Of a DNA stretch of 64,000 bases, positions 30,673 to 38,509 are shown in pieces. Source of the DNA: Microbacterium dextranolyticum (GTDB lineage: Bacteria; Actinomycetota; Actinomycetes; Actinomycetales; Microbacteriaceae); NCBI RefSeq assembly GCF_016907295.1, contig NZ_JAFBBR010000001.1, positions 1,674,001 through 1,738,000 on the forward strand, in the 5' to 3' direction. Numbering within the stretch: position 1 is the stretch's first letter; every line of letters starts with the position of its first letter. Both the position numbers and the translations under genes were made by a program. A model generated the notes under the pieces. That model saw only the letters and a list, made by a program, of their open reading frames with translations. It made no database searches and was not told the origin of the DNA.

Positions 30673-32034
30673 ATGACCGATGCTCCGACCCGCACCGGAT
30701 CCGCGATCGCGACGCGGCTCGACCGGCTGCCGTTCACACGCGCGCACCTCAAGGTCGTGACCGGGTCAGGACTCGGCTGGGCGCTCGACGCGATGGACGT
30801 CGGTCTCGTCTCGTTCGTCATCGCCGCGCTGATCTCGGAGTGGTCGCTCACGGGGGAGCAGGCGTCGTGGATCGCCTCGGCGGGATTCATCGGCATGGCG
30901 GTCGGGGCGAGCGTGGGCGGGTTGCTCGCCGACCGATTCGGTCGTCGGTCCGTCTTCGCCGTCACGCTGCTCGTCTACGGTCTGGCCACCGGTGCCAGTG
31001 CTCTGGCGGGGGGAGTGGCCGTCTTGATCGCGCTGCGCGTGATCGTCGGCCTCGGACTCGGCGCCGAGCTACCCGTGGCGAGCACCTATGTCAGCGAGTT
31101 CGCTCCCGCGCGGATCCGGGGCCGCGTCATCGTGATCCTCGAGGCGTTCTGGGCCGTGGGCTGGAGCGCGGCGGCTCTCATCGGCTACCTCGTGATTCCG
31201 TCGATCGAGGACGGATGGCGGTGGGCGCTGGCGCTCGGAGCGGTGCCGGCGGCGTACGCGCTCGTGGTGCGGTGGGGACTGCCGGAGTCGGCTCGCTGGC
31301 TCGAGCGGCGCGGTCGCCACGCCGAGGCGAGCGACGTGGTCGCGCGGTTCGAGTCGTCGCGACCGCTCCGCGCGGGGTCGGATGCGCCTGTCGCACCCTT
31401 GCCTGCCGCGCCCGGGCCGTCCGTCGCGACACACGAGCGACGGATCCGCGAGCTGTGGTCGCCCGAGCTGTCGGCGCGCACGGCGGCGCTGTGGGTGGTC
31501 TGGTTCTGCGTCAACTTCGCGTACTACGGCGCGTTCATCTGGATTCCGGCGATCCTGTTCTCGCAGGGGTACGACCTCGTGAAGTCGTTCGGATTCACCC
31601 TCGTGATCACTCTGGCGCAGCTGCCCGGCTATGCCGTGGCCGCCTGGCTCATCGAGGTCTGGGGGCGGCGGGCGACTCTGTCGGTCTTCCTCGTCGGCGC
31701 CGCCGGTTCCGCTGTGTTCTTCGGAACGGCGGCGGGGGAGGGAGGGGTGATCGGCGCCGGCATGGCGCTCTCCTTCTTCACCCTCGGAGCCTGGGGTGCG
31801 CTCTACGCCGTGACGCCCGAGATGTATCCGACATCGCTGCGCGCCGCGGGAGCCGGCTGGGCCGCCGGAGTCGGCCGGATCGCCTCGATCGTCGCGCCGC
31901 TGAGCGTCCCGCCGTTGCTGGCACTCGGCGGCACGCCTTTTCTGTTCGCGATCTTCGCGGCCTTCTTCGTCGTGGCCGCGGCGGCGGCGTGGGGACTCGC
32001 CGACCGTCGCGGCATCCCGCTCGACGACCGGTGA
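30673..32034 (+). CDS. MFS transporter, sugar-porter/NiaP-like
   Basis: This 453-residue protein has twelve predicted membrane helices. The MFS motif between helices 2 and 3 is GGLLADRFGRRSVF near residue 85. An LPESARWLERRGRHAEA motif follows helix 6, as in sugar porters and the NiaP/aromatic-acid group. A GWALDAMDVGLVSFVIAAL first helix with its Asp residues resembles metabolite:H+ symporters. The substrate is unknown; an aromatic acid or nicotinate is possible. It starts leaderless after TAGCAT and is followed by an independently promoted SGNH hydrolase. Confidence 0.85.
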   Translation: MTDAPTRTGSAIATRLDRLPFTRAHLKVVTGSGLGWALDAMDVGLVSFVIAALISEWSLTGEQASWIASAGFIGMAVGASVGGLLADRFGRRSVFAVTLLVYGLATGASALAGGVAVLIALRVIVGLGLGAELPVASTYVSEFAPARIRGRVIVILEAFWAVGWSAAALIGYLVIPSIEDGWRWALALGAVPAAYALVVRWGLPESARWLERRGRHAEASDVVARFESSRPLRAGSDAPVAPLPAAPGPSVATHERRIRELWSPELSARTAALWVVWFCVNFAYYGAFIWIPAILFSQGYDLVKSFGFTLVITLAQLPGYAVAAWLIEVWGRRATLSVFLVGAAGSAVFFGTAAGEGGVIGAGMALSFFTLGAWGALYAVTPEMYPTSLRAAGAGWAAGVGRIASIVAPLSVPPLLALGGTPFLFAIFAAFFVVAAAAAWGLADRRGIPLDDR

Positions 32035-32069
32035 CAGGGAGTCGTCACGGGCGGCAGGCGCGGCGGTCG

Positions 32070-32075
32070 TAGGCT
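32070..32075 (+). promoter_or_regulatory. -10 element TAGGCT for an SGNH hydrolase gene
   Basis: TAGGCT is followed by GAGCGG and the ATG at 32082, again six bases. Confidence 0.6.
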
Positions 32076-32081
32076 GAGCGG

Positions 32082-32843
32082 ATGGCATCCGTACGTTTCG
32101 TCGCCATCGGCGACTCCTTCACCGAGGGCGTGGGCGACGAACTGCCCGACGGCGCCGTGCGCGGATGGGCGGACCTCGTGGCCGCCGGCTGGGCGCAGTC
32201 CCGCGGGGAGTCGATCGAGTACGCCAACCTCGCGATCCGCGGCAAGCTTGTCTGGCCCATCGTCGCGCAGCAGCTCGAACCGGCGCTGGCGCTGAAACCG
32301 ACGCACCTGTCGTTCAACGGCGGCGGCAACGACATGCTGCGGCCGCGCACCTCGGTGGCCCACATCGCCGACGCCTTCAGCCAGGTGCTGCGCCGCTGCG
32401 ACGAGGAAGGGGTGCGACTGATCCTTCTGTCGGGCGCGAACCCGTCGGCGCAGCTGCCGTTGTCACGCGTGATCCAGCGTCGGGGCGACCTCATGTCGGC
32501 CGCGGTCGTGGAGCGGATGGGCGGACGGGGCGACGTCGTGCAGGCGCTGAACTGGCCGGATGCCGCTCTGTCGGACTCCTCCTACTGGTCCGAGGATCGG
32601 CTGCACATGAATGCTCGGGGACACCACCGGGTCGCCGCACGCGTGCTCGACGCGCTGGGGGAGCGGGTGCCGGAGGGTTGGTGGTCTCTTCCGGAGCTGC
32701 CCGCATCGGCGCGTCTCGCCCGCGGCGAGTACTTTCGCGAGCACCTCGGGCCGTGGTTCCGGCGCCGTCTCACCGGGACCTCCTCGGGGGACGGACGCGA
32801 ACCGAAGTTCGGCGGCGGCTATGTCGAGGTCGTTCCGCGCTGA
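32082..32843 (+). CDS. SGNH/GDSL-family hydrolase
   Basis: The 253-residue protein has the GDSL blocks: nucleophile Ser in FVAIGDSFTEGVGD near residue 11, Gly in YANLAIRGK, Asn in NGGGNDMLRP near 85, and the Asp/His pair in DRLHMNARGHH near 175. There is no signal peptide, so it may be a cytosolic esterase or lipase-like enzyme; the substrate is unknown. A paralogue with the same layout lies at 57796-58668. The C-terminal 60 residues (WWSLPELPASARLARGEY, HLGPWFRRRL) are an Arg-rich tail that the paralogue shares in outline. Confidence 0.9.
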   Translation: MASVRFVAIGDSFTEGVGDELPDGAVRGWADLVAAGWAQSRGESIEYANLAIRGKLVWPIVAQQLEPALALKPTHLSFNGGGNDMLRPRTSVAHIADAFSQVLRRCDEEGVRLILLSGANPSAQLPLSRVIQRRGDLMSAAVVERMGGRGDVVQALNWPDAALSDSSYWSEDRLHMNARGHHRVAARVLDALGERVPEGWWSLPELPASARLARGEYFREHLGPWFRRRLTGTSSGDGREPKFGGGYVEVVPR

Positions 32844-32856
32844 GCCCGGGTCATCC

Positions 32857-32920
32857 CGCGGGGGAGTGCGGGTGGGTGCCGGGTCGCGGGGGAGTGCGGG
32901 TGGGTGCCGGGTCGCGGCGG
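32857..32920. repeat. 28-bp tandem repeat, two full copies and a partial third
   Basis: The unit starting CGCGGGGGAGTG and ending GGGTGCCGGGT occurs at 32857-32884 and again, identical, at 32885-32912, then begins a third time (CGCGG). It lies between the converging SGNH hydrolase and MFS genes. It is G-rich on the plus strand. Confidence 0.85.
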
Positions 32921-32928
32921 ACCGCGTC

Positions 32929-34278
32929 TCAGCTGCCGGAAGGCGCCCGACGCGGGCGGCGGGGTTCGTCCATCCCGATCAGCACGCGTGTCTTCCGGCG
33001 CTCGATCACGATGAACGTCCAGCCGAGGATCCACAGCGGGAACTGCGTGAGGAAGGCGAGCCGGAACGCATCGAGGCGGTAGGTCGACGGCGTTCCCGCG
33101 CCCTGCAGGTCGAGCGCGACGCCGATCGCGAAGATCGCGACGAGTGCCGCGAGGAATCCGCCGACGTTCGTGATGCCCGTCGCCGTGCTGAGGCGATGCG
33201 CCGGATTGTGCGTGCGCGCGTGGTCGAAGGCGATCATCGATGCCGGTCCACCCATGGCGAGGGCGAATGCCAGGCCGTAGAGCAGCCAGAGGGGAGCGAG
33301 CCCGGGCCAGGCGATGACGACGATCCACGCCACGGCCTGCACGGCGATCGCGGGGAGCACCAGTGCGCGTGAGCGCAGGTGCGGGACGCGACGCGACAGG
33401 TCGCCCATCACGGGACCGAGGACCATGCCGATGAGGACGTAGGTGGACAGGATGCCGGCGGCGTGGCCCTTGTCCAGGCCCTCGCCCGCCGTCAGGAACG
33501 GCATGCCCCAGAGAAGCACGAAGGCCGTGCCGGCGAACGGTGCGGTGAAGTGCGACCAGAAGGCGAGCCGCGTCCCCGGATGCGCCCAGGCTGCGCGGAT
33601 GCCCACGCCGGTGTCGATCGATGAGCGTACGACCTGGATGGCCCCGGTATGGGTGTCGACGGAGACGTCGGCTCCGACCTCGGGCGGATGGTTGCGCACG
33701 ACGACGTACACGAGGATGCCGAACAGCACGCAGAGCCCGGCGATGCCGCCGAAGACGACCTCCCAGCTCGTTGCGTGCAGGAGCGCGGCCAGCGGTGCCA
33801 GTGCGAGCAGCTGGCCAGCCTGACCCACGAGGCCGGTCATCTGACTCATCAACGGCGCCCGCTGGGCGGGGAACCAGGTCGCCACCAGACGGAGCACGGC
33901 GGGGAACACCGCTGCATCGCCGGCGCCGAGGAGCATGCGCGCCACGATGGCGACACCGACACTGGGGGAGAAGGCGAGGGTGAGCTGCCCGGCCGCCATC
34001 AGGAGCATCCCGATGGTGATGATGGGGCGTGCCCCATAGCGGTCGAGCAGCAGACCGATGGGGATCTGCATGCCGCCATACACCGCGAGCTGCACGACCG
34101 CGAACAGGGACAGCGTCGCGGCATCCGCGCCGAATCGCTCGGCCGCGTCGACGCCGACGGCCGACAGCGAACTGCGGTTGACGACGGCGAGCATGTACGC
34201 CGCGACGCCCACGCCCCAGATGAGCCATCCGCGCCATCCGGGGCCGGCGACGGACAGCGGGATGCGGGGGACACTCAC
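32929..34278 (-). CDS. MFS transporter, nitrate/sugar-phosphate-like group
   Basis: This 449-residue protein has twelve predicted membrane helices. The first reads GWLIWGVGVAAYMLAVVNRS. The helix 2-3 motif is GLLLDRYGARPIITIG and helix 4-5 contains ARMLLGAGDAAVFPAVLRLV. The long loop between helices 6 and 7 is acidic, and the C terminus is basic. These features recall the anion:cation symporter and ExuT/GlpT-like groups, but the substrate is unknown. The GTG start lies six bases after TAGCGT. It diverges from the HdeD-like gene across an AT-rich palindrome that could control one or both. Confidence 0.82.
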   Translation of the reverse strand: MSVPRIPLSVAGPGWRGWLIWGVGVAAYMLAVVNRSSLSAVGVDAAERFGADAATLSLFAVVQLAVYGGMQIPIGLLLDRYGARPIITIGMLLMAAGQLTLAFSPSVGVAIVARMLLGAGDAAVFPAVLRLVATWFPAQRAPLMSQMTGLVGQAGQLLALAPLAALLHATSWEVVFGGIAGLCVLFGILVYVVVRNHPPEVGADVSVDTHTGAIQVVRSSIDTGVGIRAAWAHPGTRLAFWSHFTAPFAGTAFVLLWGMPFLTAGEGLDKGHAAGILSTYVLIGMVLGPVMGDLSRRVPHLRSRALVLPAIAVQAVAWIVVIAWPGLAPLWLLYGLAFALAMGGPASMIAFDHARTHNPAHRLSTATGITNVGGFLAALVAIFAIGVALDLQGAGTPSTYRLDAFRLAFLTQFPLWILGWTFIVIERRKTRVLIGMDEPRRPRRAPSGS

Positions 34279-34284
34279 CCCTTC

Positions 34285-34290
34285 ACGCTA
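34285..34290 (-). promoter_or_regulatory. -10 element TAGCGT for the minus-strand MFS gene
   Basis: On the minus strand TAGCGT is followed by GAAGGG and the GTG at 34278, the six-base leaderless spacing. Confidence 0.6.
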
Positions 34291-34318
34291 CTCGCGTCGC
34301 GGGTCGGGGCCTGAATCG

Positions 34319-34373
34319 CGGGTGATGCTCAGTCAACCTGACATAATGTGCATTATCAGTGCATCCTCACCCG
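34319..34373. promoter_or_regulatory. AT-rich nested palindrome, candidate operator
   Basis: An inner inverted repeat ATAATG-TG-CATTAT (34343-34356) sits inside an outer repeat CGGGTGA...TCACCCG (34319-34325 and 34367-34373). Nearby GATGC and GCATC elements also pair. The AT-rich core stands out from the surrounding sequence. Its place between two divergent genes suits a repressor or activator site. No regulator gene is adjacent. Confidence 0.5.
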
Positions 34374-34423
34374 TCTGAGGCGACTCGGGGCGCGCCATCC
34401 GACACCGCGTCATGGTCGCGGTC

Positions 34424-34429
34424 TATCAT
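34424..34429 (+). promoter_or_regulatory. -10 element TATCAT for the HdeD-like gene
   Basis: TATCAT lies about 42 bases before the chosen start. A transcript from about 34436 would carry the AGAAAGGG ribosome site. A CCGACA at 34399-34404 is a possible -35 with a long 19-base spacer. Confidence 0.4.
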
Positions 34430-34471
34430 GAAGGCGTTCGGTTCACAGCAGTCTCCCAGAAAGGGTCTCTC

Positions 34472-35023
34472 ATGACCGCTGACACAGATTTCGGAAAGTC
34501 CGCCACCAACAGCATCCGCACGGCCCTCGGTCTCGGCGGCGCGCTGTCGATCATCCTGGGTCTGCTGATCCTCATCTGGCCCGGGAAGACGGCAATGGTC
34601 GTCGCAGCGATCGTCGCGATCTACGCCATCGCCGCCGGCCTCGTGTACGCCGGTATCGGTATCTTCGCCGCCAACAAGGGCGGCTGGTCGCGCATCGGCC
34701 ACATCGTTCTCGGTGTCCTGTTCGTGATCGCCGGTATCGTCGCGTTCGCCAACCTCGGCGCGACCACCCTGTGGCTCGCCGCCTTCCTCGGCATCCTGGT
34801 CGGCATCATGTGGATCGTCGAAGGCGTCGTCGCTTTGTCGACTCTCGACCTCGCGCCGTCGAAGGGATGGACGATCTTCTTCGCGATCGTCTCGCTCCTC
34901 GCCGGCATCACGCTGCTGTTCTCGCCGATCTGGGGTGCGGCGACGCTGTGGTGGCTTCTCGGCATCGGCGCGATCGTCCTCGGGGCAATCCAGGTCGGCC
35001 GCGCGTTCTCGTTCGGTAAGTAG
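34472..35023 (+). CDS. HdeD-family membrane protein (DUF308)
   Basis: This 183-residue protein has six predicted membrane helices in three pairs, each pair ending in short turns such as WPGKTAM, GGWSRIGH and APSKGW. This repeated two-helix pattern is the DUF308/HdeD signature. HdeD helps acid resistance in E. coli; the role in actinobacteria is unproven. The ATG at 34472 has AGAAAGGG six bases upstream; an in-frame ATG 20 codons earlier lacks one. A strong terminator follows. It diverges from an MFS gene across the nested palindrome. Confidence 0.85.
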   Translation: MTADTDFGKSATNSIRTALGLGGALSIILGLLILIWPGKTAMVVAAIVAIYAIAAGLVYAGIGIFAANKGGWSRIGHIVLGVLFVIAGIVAFANLGATTLWLAAFLGILVGIMWIVEGVVALSTLDLAPSKGWTIFFAIVSLLAGITLLFSPIWGAATLWWLLGIGAIVLGAIQVGRAFSFGK

Positions 35024-35038
35024 CCCACGGTCGACCAC

Positions 35039-35071
35039 GAAAGCCCCGCAGCACCGAGCTGCGGGGCTTTC
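35039..35071. terminator. 14-bp bidirectional terminator
   Basis: GAAAGCCCCGCAGC pairs perfectly with GCTGCGGGGCTTTC around ACCGA. The ends supply short A- and T-rich flanks on both strands. It lies between the converging HdeD-like and S9 peptidase genes and can serve both. Confidence 0.85.
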
Positions 35072-35097
35072 GTCGTATCGCGGCGAGGGCGCGGCGT

Positions 35098-37101
35098 TCA
35101 GTCCGTCGGGAGGTGGCGTGACCACCATTCGATGACCGCGTCGAATCGCTCGACGCGGTGACGAGGCCGGCCCGCGCGGGTGAGTTCGTGGTTCTCCCCC
35201 GGGAAGATCAGCATCTCGGCATCCGTTCCCTGACGCTTGAGCGCCGAGTAGTAACGCGTTGCCTGCTCGAGCGGGCACCGGAAGTCGAGCTCCGAATGCA
35301 TGACGAGAGTCGGCGTGCGAACGGCGCCGACCGCCGCCATCGGGCTCTGGCGCGTCATGGCCGCAGGGTCGGTTCCGACGTACTCGTCGCCGAAGAAAGA
35401 CCCGATGTCGCTCGTGCCTCGGAAGCTCACGGGGTCGAGGAAACCCCGCTCGACAATCGCCGCGGCGAACCGATGATCGTGCGCGATGATCCACGCCGTG
35501 AGATACCCGCCGTACGAGCCGCCCTGGATGCCGACGCGCGAGCCGTCGAGGCGCGCGTCGCTCTCGACCACCGCGTCGAAGAAGTCCAGGACGTCCGACA
35601 TGTCGACGGTGCCCATGGCGCCGCGGATACTCCGGCCGTGCGCGCGGCCGTATCCGGCGCTGCCGCGTGGGTTGCAGTAGACGACGGCGTAGCCCGCATC
35701 GACGAGGACCTGGGTCTCGTCGAACAGGTGCACCCCGTACGCCGCATAGGGACCGCCGTGGATCTGGAGGATCACCGGGAAGGGCCCCTCACCTGCGGGA
35801 ACCGCCACCCAGCCGTGCACCGGATACCCGTCCCGGCCTGTGATCTCACGCTCTGCGGGGCGCACGATGCCGCGTGCGCCGATTGCGTCGCCGAACGAGG
35901 TGAGCGTCCCTGTTCCGAGCAGGGACAGCTCCCCCACGCTCGATGGCGTCGCGTGCGAGAACACGATCCGGTCGCCCGCGGCGGCGTGGCCGCCGACTTC
36001 GACGTCTCCGTCGACGAGCGTGCGGACGGCTCCCTCGCGCGACACGCGCAGCAGCTCGACACGTCCGCGCGTTCTGTTCTGCACGAGGAAGTCGGCGCCG
36101 ACGGTGGTGATGTGGGAACCCACCTCGTCGAGGTCGGTCGCCTCCGGATCGGTGAGGCGTCGCGGTACGGATGCCCCGAGTTCGCCCTCGAGGATGTAGA
36201 GCGCGACGTCGGGGGCGATGAAGTCGCGTCCCGAATCCCCCGGGCGCGACGCCAACACGGCGATGGTGCCATCCTCGGCAACCGCGACGTCGCCCACCGC
36301 GAATCCCGCGGCCCGCTCGAGCACCTCGGTCTCGTCCGATCCGGCGACGGCGACGGCGACGAGGGCAGTCCGCAGATCCCGGTGATCCTGCTCGATCTCG
36401 TCGCGCACGGTGAGAAGGTGGCCGCCATCGGCGGTGAACACCACGCCGTCATGCGAGACGGCGCCGGAGGTGAGCTGCGTCGCCTCTGCTGCTACCCGCC
36501 GCACGGTCTCGCTCGTGTGCGCGGTCGACGTCGTGGATGCGGTCGGCGCCGGCGAGTAGAACGGCTCTGCGTCGACGTCGGGCGCATCGACGACGAACAG
36601 GTGGACGGGCCGGTCGGCGATGTAGCCGAGTCCGTTCGCGTGCCATCGGACGCCGGTGATGCGCCGCGGTGATTCGGCCTCGGCGGGCAGCCCCTCGACC
36701 GTGCCGTATCGGCCCTGCTCCGGCACGCGTGCGGCAAAGCCGATGCGAGCCGAATCGGGCGACCAGGCGAACGAGGTCACGCCGCCGCGCACATCGGTGG
36801 CCTGCACGGGTTCGCCGCCGGATGCCGGGATGACGAACACCTGCTGCGCGCCATCGGCGTCTGCGCGAAGGAACGCGATCCGTCCGCCGTCCGGCGACAC
36901 CTGCGGTTGCGTGTCGGCGACGCCCCGCGTGAGGCGCCGGGGTGTGCCGTCCGGAAGATCGATGCGCCAGATCTGACCGACGTTCCGATCGGCGACGATG
37001 TCAGGGCGCGACGTGGCGAAGACCGCGACGCCGGCGTCGGGTGCGAGAGAAGGTCGGCCGAGCGAGACGAGCGCGGCGATGTCGGTTGCGCGCACCGTCA
37101 T
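35098..37101 (-). CDS. S9-family (prolyl oligopeptidase-like) serine peptidase
   Basis: This 667-residue protein has an N-terminal beta-propeller (about 1-400) with repeated strands such as PQVSPDGGRIAFLRAD and FAWSPDSARIGFAA. An alpha/beta-hydrolase domain follows. The nucleophile is Ser in GIQGGSYGGYLTAW near residue 530. The Asp is probably in HSELDFRCP and the His in GENHELTR. Relatives cleave short peptides or acyl-amino acids. There is no signal peptide. The ATG overlaps the SDR stop (ATGA), so the pair is cotranscribed and translationally coupled. Confidence 0.92.
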   Translation of the reverse strand: MTVRATDIAALVSLGRPSLAPDAGVAVFATSRPDIVADRNVGQIWRIDLPDGTPRRLTRGVADTQPQVSPDGGRIAFLRADADGAQQVFVIPASGGEPVQATDVRGGVTSFAWSPDSARIGFAARVPEQGRYGTVEGLPAEAESPRRITGVRWHANGLGYIADRPVHLFVVDAPDVDAEPFYSPAPTASTTSTAHTSETVRRVAAEATQLTSGAVSHDGVVFTADGGHLLTVRDEIEQDHRDLRTALVAVAVAGSDETEVLERAAGFAVGDVAVAEDGTIAVLASRPGDSGRDFIAPDVALYILEGELGASVPRRLTDPEATDLDEVGSHITTVGADFLVQNRTRGRVELLRVSREGAVRTLVDGDVEVGGHAAAGDRIVFSHATPSSVGELSLLGTGTLTSFGDAIGARGIVRPAEREITGRDGYPVHGWVAVPAGEGPFPVILQIHGGPYAAYGVHLFDETQVLVDAGYAVVYCNPRGSAGYGRAHGRSIRGAMGTVDMSDVLDFFDAVVESDARLDGSRVGIQGGSYGGYLTAWIIAHDHRFAAAIVERGFLDPVSFRGTSDIGSFFGDEYVGTDPAAMTRQSPMAAVGAVRTPTLVMHSELDFRCPLEQATRYYSALKRQGTDAEMLIFPGENHELTRAGRPRHRVERFDAVIEWWSRHLPTD

Positions 37102-37862
37102 TCACCACCGAAGGAGCTCACGTCCCCGACGAGGCGCGTGTTGTCCGCCGAGATGGGCTCGACTGCCGCGAGGGCGACCTCGGCGGCGAACTCGGAGACG
37201 TTGTAGAGGCGCCCGGCCGACTCGCGGCGCTGAGAGATCGCGCCCGGGTTGGCACGCTCGAGGAGAGTCGCGGTGATGGTGCCTTCGATCATGTCGCCGG
37301 ACACCACGACGAAATCGATGCCCTCGGCGGTGAGCGCCGGGATCCGCTCGCGCAGCGCGTCTTCCCCGGCACGCTTCGACAGGGCGACCGGCTCGTACTC
37401 CGGCATCGTGGGCGTCGTGCGGATGAAGTGGGCCTGGTGGCTCGTCACGAAGACGACGCGCGAGCCGTCGTGGAGCAGCGGCATCGCGGCATCCAGCACG
37501 TTGAGCTGCGCGTCGCGGTTGAGGACGAGGGCGTAGTCCTCGCCCATGCCGCTCTCCATGCCGCCGGACGCATTCAGTACCAGCAGGTCGAGTCGCCCGA
37601 ACGTCTCGCCCACGCGCGTCATCATGTCGGCGACCGAGGCCGGGTCGGTGAGGTCTGCGCCGACGACGAGGACCTCGACGCCGAGCTCACGCAGCTGTGC
37701 CGCGAGCTTCTCGGCGCGCGGCGCCTTGTTGCGGAAGTTGATGACGACATTCGCGCCGGCCTGCGCCAGATAGGTCGCGGTGTCGGCGCCGATGCCGCGC
37801 GAAGAGCCGGTGACGAGGGCCGTCCGGCCCGAGAGGGAACCGGCGGGGATGGGCTGGGACAT
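37098..37862 (-). CDS. SDR-family oxidoreductase lacking the usual catalytic Tyr
   Basis: This 254-residue Rossmann protein has the NAD(P) motif TGSSRGIG at residues 18-25, the NAG-like LNASGGM, and a catalytic-region Ser in VFVTSH. The normal YxxxK motif reads VALSK within EYEPVALSKRAGEDAL: the Lys is kept, the Tyr position is Val, and a Tyr lies six residues before the Lys. It may be a non-standard enzyme or use a shifted Tyr. The ATG at 37862 has AGGAG six bases upstream. It is coupled to the S9 peptidase by ATGA overlap. Confidence 0.85.
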   Translation of the reverse strand: MSQPIPAGSLSGRTALVTGSSRGIGADTATYLAQAGANVVINFRNKAPRAEKLAAQLRELGVEVLVVGADLTDPASVADMMTRVGETFGRLDLLVLNASGGMESGMGEDYALVLNRDAQLNVLDAAMPLLHDGSRVVFVTSHQAHFIRTTPTMPEYEPVALSKRAGEDALRERIPALTAEGIDFVVVSGDMIEGTITATLLERANPGAISQRRESAGRLYNVSEFAAEVALAAVEPISADNTRLVGDVSSFGGE

Positions 37863-37949
37863 GGATGACTCCTGCACTGATACGGACGTTCTCCGCCGCT
37901 CGGGCGACCCTCCGACACTACCAACGGAGCCGTGCGGGCACGGGAATGT

Positions 37950-37955
37950 TAGAGT
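37950..37955 (+). promoter_or_regulatory. -10 element TAGAGT for the NfeD-SPFH-GDPD operon
   Basis: TAGAGT is followed by a predicted start near 37962 and a leader of about 23 bases containing AAAGGG and AGGG before ATG 37985. Confidence 0.45.
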
Positions 37956-37984
37956 GCGGACAGGAGCGCCGAAAGGGCAGGGTC

Positions 37985-38509
37985 ATGTTGCCGGATCTCA
38001 CGCAGTACCTGTGGATCGCCTGGCTCGTCCTCGCCCTCCTGTTCGTCATCATCGAGTTGCTGACGCTCGAGTTCACGTTCCTCATGCTGGCGGGCGGAAC
38101 CCTCATCGGCGGTCTCGGCGTGAACCTTCTCGGCGGATCCTGGTGGCTCCAGGTCCTCGCCGCCGCCGCGGTGGCGGCATTGCTGCTGTTCACCATCCGG
38201 CCGCTGCTGCTGCGGGCGTTGCATCGATCGAGCGTCCTGCAGCCGACCAACGTCGACGCGATCCGCGGCCTCGGCGGCCGCCTGGTCGCGCCGTTCACCG
38301 GCGATGTCGCGGCTGCCCGACTCGACAACGGCGAGCTCTGGTCGGTGGCCGCCTCGCCCACGAGCGATCACCTCACCGTCGGCGACCGCATCGAGGTGAT
38401 CGCCGTCCGCGGGGCCATGGTGGAAATCGGCGCCGCACCGGCATCCCCCACACCTCTCACGGATCCGTCCCCCGCGGATCCGTCCCTCTCGGATCGGAGC
38501 GCAGACTGA
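37985..38509 (+). CDS. NfeD-like membrane protein
   Basis: This 174-residue protein has two to three closely packed N-terminal membrane helices (about 8-75). A C-terminal OB-fold domain follows (about 95-150: GLGGRLVAPFTGDVAAARLDNG to VGDRIEVIAVRG). That is the short NfeD type, which works with SPFH/stomatin proteins in membrane microdomain organisation. The last 20 residues are a Pro/Asp/Ser repeat (DPS units). Start is ATG 37985 with AGGG upstream. Its stop overlaps the SPFH gene by one base (TGATG). Confidence 0.88.
   Translation: MLPDLTQYLWIAWLVLALLFVIIELLTLEFTFLMLAGGTLIGGLGVNLLGGSWWLQVLAAAAVAALLLFTIRPLLLRALHRSSVLQPTNVDAIRGLGGRLVAPFTGDVAAARLDNGELWSVAASPTSDHLTVGDRIEVIAVRGAMVEIGAAPASPTPLTDPSPADPSLSDRSAD

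Noticed and set aside
32857-32920. A CRISPR array
   Set aside because: There are only two tandem copies with no spacers between them, no leader and no cas genes.
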